Origin: an uncultured Clostridia bacterium
Lineage (GTDB): Bacteria; Bacillota; Clostridia; Oscillospirales; Ruminococcaceae
NCBI GenBank assembly: GCA_947589355.1
Contig: CANPZC010000006.1
Coordinates: forward strand, 1 to 64,000
Direction of reading: 5' to 3'
Length of the DNA stretch: 64,000 nucleotides
The position numbers were made by a program, and so were the translations under genes. Shown piece by piece: positions 1 through 8,097 of this stretch. Numbering within the stretch: the first letter of the stretch is position 1; the number at the start of each line of letters is the position of its first letter. The notes under the pieces are model-generated. The model worked only from the letters and a program-made list of their open reading frames with translations. It was not told where the DNA came from and made no database searches.

Positions 1-480
1 TAAGAAGTTAGAAAACTTTGACTTCAAACAAAGCTTCGGCACTTGCCCTGCTAGAAGCAAGATAACTAGAGGCAAGAAGCAAGATGTTGTCCACTCAAAC
101 TTTGATAGCACGGAAAGCCTTGCGCGACCTCTAACAAACTTCAAAAGTTGCGCTATGGGAAGATTTATGGTTTTATAAAAGAAAGACTTCAGGCTTTCTT
201 TTATAAAATTGCCCTGCTAGAAGCAAGATATTCAGAAGCAAGAGGCAAGAGAATACTTTACCAGCTTTGATAAAACAAAAACCTTTGCGCTGTAGATGTT
301 AGAAGTAAGAAGTTAGAAGACTTTGACTTCAAACAAAACTTCGGCACTTGCCCTGCTAGAAGCAAGATAACTAGAGGCAAGAGGCAAGATGTTGTTCTCA
401 CAAACTTTGATAGCATGGAAAACCTTACGCGACCTCTAACAAACTTTAAAAGTTGCGCTATGGGAAATATCACGTTTACA
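1..480. repeat. Direct repeat pair and perfect hairpin, no gene
   Basis: A block of about 165 bases at 1-165 recurs at 306-470 with only scattered differences. Both are rich in the low-complexity words AGAAGCAAGA and AGGCAAGA, which recur near 13.87, 17.0, 31.65 and 32.45 kb. Between the copies, 171-185 pairs perfectly with 194-208 (15 bp) around an 8-base loop. The loop and closing sequence resemble the second stem of element H1 at 3888-3915. I see no credible gene here. Confidence 0.75.
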
Positions 481-552
481 AAAGATGAGCGCATCGCGGT
501 CAGATTTTGTAATTGCCGCCGACCGTTTATGGCGGCAAAGTGATATTTCAGG

Positions 553-578
553 CGAAAAAATCCCGAGGGATTTTTTCG
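553..578 (-). terminator. Intrinsic terminator of the tRNA genes
   Basis: Reading the minus strand, an 11-bp stem (554-564 with 67-77 of the same line, that is 567-577) closes on a two-base loop and ends in a run of T. It begins directly after the CCA end of tRNA-Asp, so it probably ends the tRNA transcript. Confidence 0.75.
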
Positions 579-579
579 A

Positions 580-656
580 TGGCGACCCGAATGAGACTCG
601 AACTCACGACCTCCGCCGTGACAGGGCGGCGTTCTAACCAACTGAACTATCGGGCC
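580..656 (-). tRNA. tRNA-Asp (anticodon GTC)
   Basis: The minus strand gives a 77-base cloverleaf with acceptor GGCCCGA pairing to TCGGGTC (one G-T pair), anticodon loop CTGTCAC inside a GCCGC/GCGGC stem, T-loop GTTCGAGTC, discriminator G and an encoded CCA (580-582). The GTC anticodon and G discriminator are typical of tRNA-Asp. It lies 73 bases after tRNA-Val on the same strand and the two are probably cotranscribed. Confidence 0.96.
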
Positions 657-729
657 ATGCCGTTCTTATCTATACATAAAATAGCAGAACCATGACACTG
701 CACTTAAATTTTGTGCAGCGTCACGCTGC

Positions 730-805
730 TGGTGGGAACAATAGGGCTCGAACCTATGACCCTCTGCTTGTAAGGCAGATGCTCTCCCAGCTGAGCTATG
801 CTCCC
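730..805 (-). tRNA. tRNA-Val (anticodon TAC)
   Basis: A 76-base minus-strand cloverleaf with acceptor GGGAGCA pairing to TGTTCCC, anticodon loop CTTACAA within the CTGC/GCAG stem, T-loop GTTCGAGCC, discriminator A and an encoded CCA at 730-732. The TAC anticodon reads valine codons. It is the first gene of a two-tRNA unit with tRNA-Asp. Confidence 0.96.
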
Positions 806-887
806 GAACTATCGGCGAACCGATAACAAATCATATTATACACCATTGAAAAGCGTTTGTCAAGCACTTTTTGAAATTTTCGCTATT

Positions 888-1403
888 TTATATTTCGCGC
901 TGTTTCGCCTGCTTCGCCAGCTCTTTCATAAATACAGCCGGCACAGCGAACACCTTGCCGCCGCGAAATACCAAAAGCTGCCTGCTTCCCTTGTCAAGCT
1001 GAAGCATATTGCGTATCATAGCCTTGTACTCTTTGCCGTCAAGCGTAAAACGCGCCATGTCAGGGGTAATATTGTAGCGCGAAAGCAGCCTCTGCGCCAT
1101 GCTCTTGTAAAAACCGCTCGGCGTTACTAAAAGCATTTCCATGTCATTCTTTGAAATGTATGCCGCCGCCGAAAACAACTTCACCACATACACAACATCG
1201 CGAATCCTTATCGCCGTCAGCGCTACAACGATCGTCACCCCGACAAACACCAGAAGTTCGGGCTCGCTGTTCTTGCCGAGAAATACTACCAGAAATTCAA
1301 GCAGAGCCGTAATCAACACCGTTTCCGCCAAAAAACTAAACAGTATCTTCCGCGCCCTTTTTCTGTATAAACTGCACGCCAGCGTTTTCTGTTCTTCGGT
1401 CAT
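888..1403 (-). CDS. Hypothetical protein with two membrane segments
   Basis: A 171-residue protein that I do not recognise. Two hydrophobic stretches (about residues 20-42 and 48-66) form a likely membrane hairpin near the N terminus. The remaining 100 residues are soluble and end in a basic, lysine- and glutamine-rich tail. It begins 9 bases after the hslO stop and is the last gene of a leftward four-gene operon (TrpR-like, methyltransferase, hslO, this gene). The context gives no clear function; a PH-like or YcxB-like membrane protein is possible but unproven. Confidence 0.75.
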   Translation of the reverse strand: MTEEQKTLACSLYRKRARKILFSFLAETVLITALLEFLVVFLGKNSEPELLVFVGVTIVVALTAIRIRDVVYVVKLFSAAAYISKNDMEMLLVTPSGFYKSMAQRLLSRYNITPDMARFTLDGKEYKAMIRNMLQLDKGSRQLLVFRGGKVFAVPAVFMKELAKQAKQREI

Positions 1404-1412
1404 AGTAGCCCC

Positions 1413-2303
1413 CTATCCTTCTGTATTTCCTGTAGCCCTTGCCGCCAAAGCCCTTATCTCGTCCGGCGTAAAAACGTACTTTTTGTCGCAGAAATGACAT
1501 TCCACCTGCGTTAGCGGATCTTTCGCCATGTCCTCCAGTTCCTCTTTGCCCGTGCTGAGAAGCGCCTGCTCCACCTTTTCACGAGAGCAAGTGCAGCGGT
1601 ATGCAACGTTAAAATCGTCTAAAATATTTGGCTCAAGCCCCTCAAGAGCCATAAGAGCTATGTCAGCGGCAGTTTTACCGCTTCGCAAAAGAGTGGTCAC
1701 CGATGACATTTTCTTTATGTTTTCTTCAATAGCCGCAACGCTTTCTTCGGGAGCAAACGGCAAAAGCTCTATTATAAATCCCCCTGCCTGCTCTACCGAA
1801 AGGTCGGGCGCAACAAGCACGCCCAGCGCGCACGCAGACGGCACCTGTTCGCTCGTTGCCAAGTAATTTGTTATGTCCTCGGCTATCTCGCCCGAAACTA
1901 TAGGCACTTGTCCGCAGTAAGGCTCTTTCAGTCCCATGTCTTTAACAACAGAAACGTAACCGTCAGTGCCCACCGCACCGCGAACGTCCAGCTTGCCGAA
2001 CTTATTCAAAGGTATCTCAACAACGGCATTTTGCACATACGCACGCACGTTGCCCCAGCTGTCAGCAACAGCAATAAGCGCGCCGCACGGGCCGCCGCCG
2101 TTTATGCGTACCGTAACGCTGTCTTTCTCTCCTTTAAGACCAAACCCCATAAGCGATGCCGCCATTGCCAGCCTGCCCAGCGCAGCCGTCACCACCGCCG
2201 AAGTTTTGTGTATACGCTCGATCTCATTCACTATATCTTTGCCGTCAATTGCGCTGCACACTACCGATGCATCAGCAGATATCGCCCTGACTATCCTGCC
2301 CAT
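1413..2303 (-). CDS. hslO: Redox-regulated chaperone Hsp33
   Basis: A 296-residue protein of normal Hsp33 length. The C terminus carries the four zinc-binding cysteines as CTC (in CTCSREK) and CHFC, the redox switch of the family. Under oxidation the zinc is lost, the C-terminal linker unfolds and the dimer becomes an ATP-independent holdase in the cytoplasm. The N-terminal two-thirds has the usual family signatures (GALIAVAD, YVSVVKD). It is the third gene of a leftward operon, 16 bases after the methyltransferase. Confidence 0.96.
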   Translation of the reverse strand: MGRIVRAISADASVVCSAIDGKDIVNEIERIHKTSAVVTAALGRLAMAASLMGFGLKGEKDSVTVRINGGGPCGALIAVADSWGNVRAYVQNAVVEIPLNKFGKLDVRGAVGTDGYVSVVKDMGLKEPYCGQVPIVSGEIAEDITNYLATSEQVPSACALGVLVAPDLSVEQAGGFIIELLPFAPEESVAAIEENIKKMSSVTTLLRSGKTAADIALMALEGLEPNILDDFNVAYRCTCSREKVEQALLSTGKEELEDMAKDPLTQVECHFCDKKYVFTPDEIRALAARATGNTEG

Positions 2304-2319
2304 AATATCTCCTACTTCT

Positions 2320-3057
2320 TTATCTCTTTATCGCTACAAATAATGCCCTCTCGCACTGCTCTGTCGCAGCTTCTTCGCCAAGCCCGTCAAATATGCCTGC
2401 CACTTCAAAGCCTGTTTCCCTCAGCCACTTTTCCACGTCCGCCAAAGGGTATGCACATTCTTCAAAATCTTCGCAGTACCTGTCGTATCTGCCGTCCTCA
2501 CCGTATGCGAACATATCAAGCGCTATCTCTACCCTGCCGCAGCCGCTGTAAAAATTCTGCCATACGCAAAACACCTGCTCGTTCTCAAAAACAAACGCGT
2601 TGTCGGCAAGTACCTCGCTGTGCTTGTAAACAGTGTTCATGTCAAAAATGAATACACCGCCTCCGCGCAGGTTTTCAAACGCCCTTGCAAAGGCTTCCCT
2701 CACCTGCTTATCTCCTCGCAGATGACAAAAGCAATCAAGCGATGATACCAGTAAATCAACCTCACCGCCCAGATCAAGCTTTGTCATATCCTGATGTATG
2801 TATTGAACGCTGCTTTCGCAGCAAGCCTTGCAGGAGGCTACAGACAACATCTCCTCAGATATGTCCACTCCAATGGTGTCGTACCCTGCCAAAGCCAACC
2901 GCCTTGAAAGCTCCCCCGTACCGCAGCCGAGATCCGCAGCCCTGCCGCTTTTCACGCCGTACCTTTGCGCAAGCTCTGTGTACCGCGCCGCAATGGCATC
3001 GTAGTCGGTGTCTTTCATCAGCAGGTCGTAAAAGTATGCAAATCCGCCGTCGTACAT
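2320..3057 (-). CDS. Class I SAM-dependent methyltransferase
   Basis: A 245-residue cytoplasmic methyltransferase. Motif I (ADLGCGTGELSRRLA, about residues 41-55) binds S-adenosylmethionine; GVDISEEML follows as motif II, and DLLVSSLDC and FIFDMNT are the later motifs. The acceptor is unknown: it belongs to the broad Methyltransf_11/25 group, where sequence alone does not give the substrate. It starts 1 base after the TrpR-like gene and lies upstream of hslO, so translation is probably coupled. Confidence 0.88.
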   Translation of the reverse strand: MYDGGFAYFYDLLMKDTDYDAIAARYTELAQRYGVKSGRAADLGCGTGELSRRLALAGYDTIGVDISEEMLSVASCKACCESSVQYIHQDMTKLDLGGEVDLLVSSLDCFCHLRGDKQVREAFARAFENLRGGGVFIFDMNTVYKHSEVLADNAFVFENEQVFCVWQNFYSGCGRVEIALDMFAYGEDGRYDRYCEDFEECAYPLADVEKWLRETGFEVAGIFDGLGEEAATEQCERALFVAIKR

Positions 3058-3058
3058 A

Positions 3059-3367
3059 TTACTTCTTTTTGTCTTTCAACTCTTTCAGCCTGCCGAAAAC
3101 AATGTTGTAACCGCCGCTGCCGTCATACGAAAGCGACCTGTTCACCCTGCTTATCGTCGCTGTGGAAGCTCCCGTTTCTCTGACTATGTCATTGTAAACG
3201 TACTTTTCGGTAAGCATTTTTGCCACCTGATACCTCTGCGACAGCGCTTTCAGTTCGGGTACGGTGCAAAGGTCTTTGAAAAACAGCCTGCACTCGTCAA
3301 TATCTTTAAGGCAAAGCACAGCCTCGTAAAGATCGTCAAGATTGCTTATTTCCAGTTTATCTCTCAT
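3059..3367 (-). CDS. TrpR-like (YerC/YecD family) DNA-binding protein
   Basis: About 102 residues, all helical in appearance, with the Trp-repressor-like helix-turn-helix: PELKALSQRYQVAKML followed by YNDIVRETGASTATISRVNR. In this family (YerC/YecD) the second block is the recognition helix. I chose the ATG at 3367, with AAAGGG about 8 bases upstream, over a GTG three codons earlier. It is the first gene of the leftward operon and may control it, but the family has no generally established ligand. Confidence 0.88.
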   Translation of the reverse strand: MRDKLEISNLDDLYEAVLCLKDIDECRLFFKDLCTVPELKALSQRYQVAKMLTEKYVYNDIVRETGASTATISRVNRSLSYDGSGGYNIVFGRLKELKDKKK

Positions 3368-3469
3368 AATTATCACCCTTTGTTACAGATATAGAAAGCA
3401 AGTGCGCTCTCTATTTATATTTTAACACATTATACTGTGAAAGTAAAGCGGTTTTAAAAATTTTAATAA

Positions 3470-3660
3470 TCATTTTTGCGCTGTCGCGCGGCGCAGGAGC
3501 GCGTTCAACGCTCCACAATACGCAAAGGTTTTAATTTCTTGACAGGGTTTAAAACCTTCGCGCGTTATGGCGGTCAATGTGTGCGCTCCACAGGCTTGTG
3601 CGTAAGCGCAAACTTTTAACATATCTATTGCACACGAAAGCGCGCGCAGGCAAGAAAGCT
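3470..3660. repeat. Module C (reverse), G-tail and C variants between operons
   Basis: 3476-3505 is module C in reverse orientation (its complement reads GCGCTCCTGCGCCGCGCG). Near 3566-3615 lie the right end of module G (GGCGGTCAATGTGTGCGCTCC) and another C-like end. 3627-3650 is the TTGC[AG]CACG[AC]AAGCGCG variant also seen at 31803 and 32200. No gene is visible here. The modules run straight into element D1. Confidence 0.65.
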
Positions 3661-3840
3661 AAGGTCTTATCAAAGGAAAATCCCTCTCTTGCAGGGATTT
3701 TCCTCTTGAAAAACAATCCACCGGATTGTTTTTCAATTCACCTTTTTCGGAGCGCACTCCGTATTGTGGGGCGCTGCCCCACACCCTGCAAGCCTTTTGA
3801 AAAAGGCTTGACCGAAAACTTTCCTTTCTTGACAGGGCTT
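3660..3840 (+). ncRNA. Structured repeat element D, copy 1
   Basis: Four stem-loops in order: stem 1 at 3675-3684/3694-3703 with loop TCTCTTGCA; stem 2 at 3706-3719/3723-3736 (14 bp); stem 3 at 3765-3772/3776-3783; stem 4 at 3790-3797/3802-3809. The tail reads CTTGACCGAAAACTTT and then TTTCTTGACA. The same plan with different paired bases is found at 16400-16605 (reverse) and 32220-32408. No open frame is shared between copies. A transcript has not been shown; ncRNA is my inference from covariation. Confidence 0.65.
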
Positions 3841-3867
3841 ACAGCTTTTGATATTAAACGCACTGTG

Positions 3868-3990
3868 CAAAAGAATTACGGTTTTGTTTTCTGAAAGGCT
3901 TCAGACTTTCAGAAAGCAAAATCGGCGACCCATAAAGTCGCCGAAGTAATTCTTTCATTGTGGCTTGGAGGCTTAAGCCGACAAGACACT
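3868..3990 (+). ncRNA. Structured repeat element H, copy 1
   Basis: The outer stem AAAGAATTAC (3870-3879) pairs with 3946-3955 and encloses two hairpins, 3888-3897/3906-3915 and 3923-3929/3937-3943. It is followed by GGCTT...AAGCC and GACAAGACACT. The only other copy (36085-36200) keeps the outer stem and linkers but has different, still complementary, inner stems. It lies at the 3' side of the converging LCP gene. Confidence 0.6.
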
Positions 3991-4009
3991 CGCCGATGCG
4001 CCGCAAAAT

Positions 4010-5473
4010 TTATTCTCCGTATATAACGCCCTGCATTTTCTTTATGGTGTCATCAAAATTTATGCCAAGGCAGTCCATACCGTCCACCCATACGCTCCAC
4101 CACATACCGTCGGCAGGCACTCTCTGCTCTACCCTCTCGTAGCCCAGATAGCTTACCGAGTGCGTTATCAGGTCAAGCATTTCGCCCTTGCTCATGTCGG
4201 TGGTCAGCAGCGGCAGCATGGTGTCAAGCAGGTCGTTGAGCTCAAATATGCTCAGATCCTGCGCCTTTTTCAGTATCTCCTGCAATACTCGCCTCTGCCT
4301 CTGAGTGCGCTCAAAGTCCGCGTTGCCTACATATCTTATTCTTGCAAATCTCAGCGCCTGCGTGCCGTTGAGATGATACATACCCTCGCCGTGATCCTGC
4401 TCAGGCGGAATAACTTCCCTCATGATAGTCATTTCCGCATCGTTGATGTACATATCAACGCCGCCCACCGCGTCTATAACGCTCTCAAACGACAGGAAAT
4501 CCACCTGCACGAACTTGTCTATCCTTATCTTGAAGTTGCTCTCTATCGTCTGTATCAAAAGGTCTGCGCCGCCCCACGCATACGAGTGGTTCAGCTTGCT
4601 GTAGCCTATGCCGGGTATCATGATGTATATATCACGCATTATCGAAGTCATGATTATCTGCTTTGACTTCTTGTTTATAGATACAAGTATCATAGAGTCG
4701 CTTCTGCCGCGGTAGTCGTGAGTTCTCGCGTCTGTTCCTATCAGCAGAACGTTGAGCACGTCGTCAGAGAACTTTATCGGCGTGGAGCTTTGAACGTTGG
4801 TGTCTATCTGGCTTTGCAGATCGTCAATAACGCTGTCGGGCGAATCGGGTATGCTGCTGCCGTCAGGACCGGGCTGAACATAGTCGCCGGGGTCTATCTC
4901 GATACTTTCGTATATCGAGTTGTCGTAAGTTCTGTCAACAACGTTCACCTTGTCCAGCTTTGTCATTATATAAATGCCAACCGCCGCTATAGCTATCATT
5001 ATTATAAGAAGCACTATAAGCAGCACCAACAGCACCTTTCTCTTTGTGCTCCACTTTTTGGCTTTAGCCTTGCCCTTTTTGCCGCCATTGCCGCCGCGCT
5101 CTTCCCTGCTGCCCGAGTATTCTTCAAATTTTGCCTGCTTGCTCTGCTGAGCTTTCGGGCGGTCGTAAGTCTTGGTATCAATAACAGGTGTTCCCTGCCC
5201 TTTGGGCTGCTGCGGCTCGGGCTGAGAATCTATCGCGCTTAGTATCTCAGCCGCCTTTGCCTGCTCGGTAGCTTTGGGTCTCGGCGCTGTATACGAACTT
5301 TCGGGCGCAGCAAACCTTTGCTCCGAAAGAGTAGTTCTCGGCGCTTCGTTGCTTTCTGTATTTTCTGTATTTTCGGTATGTTCGGTATTACCGCTTGCCT
5401 GCTGCATACGCTCTGCGCGCTTTTTCATGGCTTCGGCAATTATATCGTTTATATCTTTTTCATTATCCGCCAT
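4010..5473 (-). CDS. LytR-CpsA-Psr (LCP) family cell-wall glycopolymer ligase
   Basis: A 487-residue type II membrane protein. Residues 1-145 are a charged, low-complexity cytoplasmic tail with NTE repeats near 29-41; 146-170 is the membrane anchor, and 171-235 a linker. The LCP catalytic domain starts near 238 (VLLIGTDAR) and shows the conserved YRGRSDSM, SIMRDIYIMIPG and LNGTQALRFARIRY motifs, whose arginines and aspartates bind polyprenyl pyrophosphate and magnesium. LCP enzymes move teichoic-acid-like polymers from lipid carrier to peptidoglycan. The long disordered tail is larger than usual. A clear promoter (5528-5556) drives it leftward. Confidence 0.93.
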   Translation of the reverse strand: MADNEKDINDIIAEAMKKRAERMQQASGNTEHTENTENTESNEAPRTTLSEQRFAAPESSYTAPRPKATEQAKAAEILSAIDSQPEPQQPKGQGTPVIDTKTYDRPKAQQSKQAKFEEYSGSREERGGNGGKKGKAKAKKWSTKRKVLLVLLIVLLIIMIAIAAVGIYIMTKLDKVNVVDRTYDNSIYESIEIDPGDYVQPGPDGSSIPDSPDSVIDDLQSQIDTNVQSSTPIKFSDDVLNVLLIGTDARTHDYRGRSDSMILVSINKKSKQIIMTSIMRDIYIMIPGIGYSKLNHSYAWGGADLLIQTIESNFKIRIDKFVQVDFLSFESVIDAVGGVDMYINDAEMTIMREVIPPEQDHGEGMYHLNGTQALRFARIRYVGNADFERTQRQRRVLQEILKKAQDLSIFELNDLLDTMLPLLTTDMSKGEMLDLITHSVSYLGYERVEQRVPADGMWWSVWVDGMDCLGINFDDTIKKMQGVIYGE

Positions 5474-5527
5474 AATATTCTCCTCACTTTAATATACGGT
5501 AACAACATTTTTCGACGTACACAAAAC

Positions 5528-5556
5528 AGTATAACACATTTAAGCGTGCTTGTCAA
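5528..5556 (-). promoter_or_regulatory. Sigma-A promoter for the LCP gene
   Basis: On the minus strand TTGACA (5551-5556), a 17-base spacer and TATACT (5528-5533), 55 bases before the LCP start codon. It is back to back with the promoter at 5565-5593. Confidence 0.8.
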
Positions 5557-5564
5557 ATATTTTG

Positions 5565-5593
5565 TTGACATAAAGAAAAATATATATTATAAT
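5565..5593 (+). promoter_or_regulatory. Sigma-A promoter for the nucleotidyltransferase gene
   Basis: TTGACA (5565-5570), a 17-base spacer and TATAAT (5588-5593), both consensus, 73 bases before the start codon at 5667. Confidence 0.85.
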
Positions 5594-5666
5594 GTATGTA
5601 GTAATTTTGATTTTATCATAACAAATTTGCTATATCTTTTAACAAAAAAATGAACGGAGGATAACA

Positions 5667-6566
5667 ATGTCACAGAAGAAAATAACGCTCGTCATAATGG
5701 CGGCAGGAATGGGTTCGCGCTTCGGCAAGGGCATAAAACAGCTCGCAAACGTAGGCCCCAACAACGAGATAATAATGGACTACTCAATATACGATGCCGT
5801 AAAAGCAGGCGTAGGCAAGGTGGTCTTCATTATCAGAAAGGACTTTGAGGAGCAGTTCAGAGAGAGCATAGGAGACAGGATATCGAAAATAGTTGAAACG
5901 CAGTATGTTTACCAGCATACCGATATGCTGCCCGAGGGCTTCAGCGCGCCCGAAAGAACCAAGCCGTGGGGCACAGGTCACGCGATACTTTGCTGCAAAG
6001 GCGCGGTAAAAGAGCCTTTCATTATTATAAATGCCGACGATTTTTACGGCAGGCAGGCGTTTTACAGCCTTGTTGACTTCCTGCGCGAAAACAACGACCC
6101 GAGCACTCTGGGCATGGCAGGTTTCATACTGAAAAATACGCTTTCCGATAACGGCACGGTAACCAGGGGCGTTTGCGGCGTTGACAGTGAAAATTGCCTG
6201 AGCAGCATTAAAGAAACTTTTGAAATTCGCCGCTGCGATGACGGCAAGGTGCGCTCTCTCAAGACTGATGAGGAGATAGACGAAAACAGCTATGTTTCGA
6301 TGAATATGTGGGCTTGCTCACCCGAATTTATAGATGCTCTGGAAGATCGTTTCAAAACGTTTCTTAAAGATAATATAAACGATCTGAAAGCCGAATTTCT
6401 GCTGCCTATTATCATTGAAGAAATGCTGAACAAAGGCGAGTGCAAAGTTAAAGTTTTTGAGACCAACGACAAGTGGTTCGGCGTAACTTATGCCGAAGAT
6501 ACGCAGCTTTTCAGAGATTGCATAAGAGAACTTATCAAGGCAGGGGAGTACCCCGAAAAACTTTGA
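5667..6566 (+). CDS. NTP-transferase family sugar nucleotidyltransferase
   Basis: A 299-residue cytoplasmic enzyme. The N terminus has the nucleotide-binding signature VIMAAGMGSRFG followed by KQL, and IINADDFYG supplies the metal-binding aspartate of the GT-A-like fold. It probably joins a sugar 1-phosphate to a nucleoside triphosphate, but the sugar and base cannot be read from the sequence; it is shorter than, and not clearly, GalU. It is preceded by a strong promoter and an AACGGAGG ribosome site. Its neighbour, the divergent LCP gene, suggests a role in cell-surface polymers. Confidence 0.85.
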   Translation: MSQKKITLVIMAAGMGSRFGKGIKQLANVGPNNEIIMDYSIYDAVKAGVGKVVFIIRKDFEEQFRESIGDRISKIVETQYVYQHTDMLPEGFSAPERTKPWGTGHAILCCKGAVKEPFIIINADDFYGRQAFYSLVDFLRENNDPSTLGMAGFILKNTLSDNGTVTRGVCGVDSENCLSSIKETFEIRRCDDGKVRSLKTDEEIDENSYVSMNMWACSPEFIDALEDRFKTFLKDNINDLKAEFLLPIIIEEMLNKGECKVKVFETNDKWFGVTYAEDTQLFRDCIRELIKAGEYPEKL

Positions 6567-6595
6567 GCGTAAAAGCGTTAAATATAAATGTGGTT

Positions 6596-6620
6596 CGCCG
6601 TCGCTTATTTTGCGGCGGCG
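6596..6620 (+). terminator. Hairpin between nucleotidyltransferase gene and mnmE
   Basis: CGCCGTCGC (6596-6604) pairs with GCGGCGGCG (6612-6620), with one G-T pair. There is no T run, so it may be a weak terminator or a processing hairpin just before the mnmE ribosome site. Confidence 0.4.
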
Positions 6621-6639
6621 ATTTCAAAGGGGCGATATT

Positions 6640-8010
6640 TTGAACGAAATAAATGATACAGTGTGTGCCGTTTCAACTCCGCCTGCGGCAGGGGGCATTT
6701 CTGTTATCCGCATAAGCGGCGAAAAGGCTATAGATATTGCGGCAAAGATTTTTCAGCCTTTCGGCGGCGAAAAAGTGGCTGACATGAAAGGTCACACCTG
6801 CGTTTACGGCAAGGTGGTATACGGCGGCGAGCGGCTCGACGATGCGCTTCTTACCGTGTTCCGCGAGCCAAAAAGCTACACGGGCGAAAACGTTGCGGAA
6901 ATATCTTGCCACGGCGGCGTGTACCTTACAAAGCGCGTACTGCGTGCCTGCATTGAAAGCGGCGCAAAACCTGCGGCGGCAGGGGAATTTACAAAACGCG
7001 CTTTTCTCAACGGCAAAATGTCGCTCACGCAGGCAGAGTCGGTCATGGAGCTTATCTCTGCCAGCGGTGAGAGCGCTCTGCGCAGCGCCAACGGCGTAAA
7101 AGAGGGCAGGCTTTTCAGGCAGATAAACGAGGCGTGCCAAAAGCTTCTCAGCCTGCTTGCAGACCTTGCGGCCTGGAACGACTACCCCGATGAAGATATT
7201 CCCGCGGTGGAACAGGGCAGCATGGAAACTGCGCTGAATGAGGTTTCTTCGGCGCTGGAGGGAATTTTGCTCACCTACGACAGCGGCAGAATTTTCAGAA
7301 ACGGCTGCGATACCGCTATTGTTGGCAAGCCGAATGTGGGAAAATCCACGCTGATGAATATGCTGCTGGGTTACAGGCGGTCGATAGTTACCGATATTGC
7401 AGGCACAACGCGCGATGTTATTGAAGAAAGCGCGGAAGTTGGCGGCGTTTTGCTGCGGCTGAGCGACACGGCAGGCATTCACACCGCAGGCGACGAGGTG
7501 GAGAGCGTTGGCGTTGATCTAGCACAGGGAAAGCTTGAAAACTGCGAACTTGCCCTTGCGGTGTTTGACTCCTCGCAGCCGCTTGACGGTGACGACAGGC
7601 AGATAATTGACAGTCTGCGCGGCAAAAACTGCATTATCGTTCTTAATAAAACAGACCTCGGTGTGAGTGTTGACAAAAGCGAATTTGCCGAATTTCCGCT
7701 GGTAGTTGAGGTATCTGCAAAGAATGAAAGCGGTATGGAAGCTCTCGAAAACGCCGTGGTGAATGCGCTTGGACTGCGCGAGTTTGACCCACAAAACGCT
7801 CTGTTTGCAAACGAGCGGCAAAAGGCTTGCGCGGCGCAGGCTTTGAAGTACACACAGGCGGCTGGGGAAGCTCTGACATGCGGTGAAACGCTCGATGCGG
7901 TGACGATACTTATTGACAAAGCTGCCGACTGCCTTATGGAGCTTACCGGCGAAAAGGTCACCGATGCGGTGGTAGAGCAGGTTTTCTCGCGTTTTTGTGT
8001 TGGCAAATAA
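6640..8010 (+). CDS. mnmE: tRNA modification GTPase MnmE
   Basis: With MnmG it forms the complex that adds the 5-aminomethyl-type group to U34 of certain tRNAs, using a folate one-carbon unit. The formyl-THF-binding domain is N-terminal; the G domain has GKPNVGKST, GTTRD, DTAG and NKTD; the C terminus ends FCVGK, carrying the family cysteine. I chose the TTG at 6640, 10 codons inside the longest frame, because AAAGGGG precedes it and it gives 456 residues (normal length) starting at the conserved NDTVCAVSTPP. A parS-like site follows its stop. Confidence 0.96.
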   Translation: MNEINDTVCAVSTPPAAGGISVIRISGEKAIDIAAKIFQPFGGEKVADMKGHTCVYGKVVYGGERLDDALLTVFREPKSYTGENVAEISCHGGVYLTKRVLRACIESGAKPAAAGEFTKRAFLNGKMSLTQAESVMELISASGESALRSANGVKEGRLFRQINEACQKLLSLLADLAAWNDYPDEDIPAVEQGSMETALNEVSSALEGILLTYDSGRIFRNGCDTAIVGKPNVGKSTLMNMLLGYRRSIVTDIAGTTRDVIEESAEVGGVLLRLSDTAGIHTAGDEVESVGVDLAQGKLENCELALAVFDSSQPLDGDDRQIIDSLRGKNCIIVLNKTDLGVSVDKSEFAEFPLVVEVSAKNESGMEALENAVVNALGLREFDPQNALFANERQKACAAQALKYTQAAGEALTCGETLDAVTILIDKAADCLMELTGEKVTDAVVEQVFSRFCVGK

Positions 8011-8021
8011 AATGTATAAAA

Positions 8022-8037
8022 TGTTCCACGTGGAACA
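8022..8037. promoter_or_regulatory. parS-like ParB binding site 1
   Basis: TGTTCCACGTGGAACA, a perfect 16-bp palindrome close to the Firmicutes parS consensus (TGTTtCACGTGAAACA). It is 11 bases after the mnmE stop. Confidence 0.85.
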
Positions 8038-8058
8038 AACGCAGGCTGCGAGGTGCAA

Positions 8059-8074
8059 TGTTCCATGTGGAACA
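8059..8074. promoter_or_regulatory. parS-like ParB binding site 2
   Basis: TGTTCCATGTGGAACA, one base off the perfect palindrome, starting 37 bases after the start of site 1 and ending 24 bases before the mnmG start. Confidence 0.75.
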
Positions 8075-8097
8075 ATTTGATAGAAAGGGGCAGAAAA

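Noticed and set aside
258-641. Minus-strand frame of 127 codons over the tRNA-Asp gene
   Set aside because: It runs through the tRNA and its terminator and has no similarity to a known protein.
8053-8097. Upstream in-frame start for mnmG
   Set aside because: It would place a parS palindrome in the protein and lacks a ribosome site; the ATG at 8098 has GAAAGGGG and gives the conserved N terminus.
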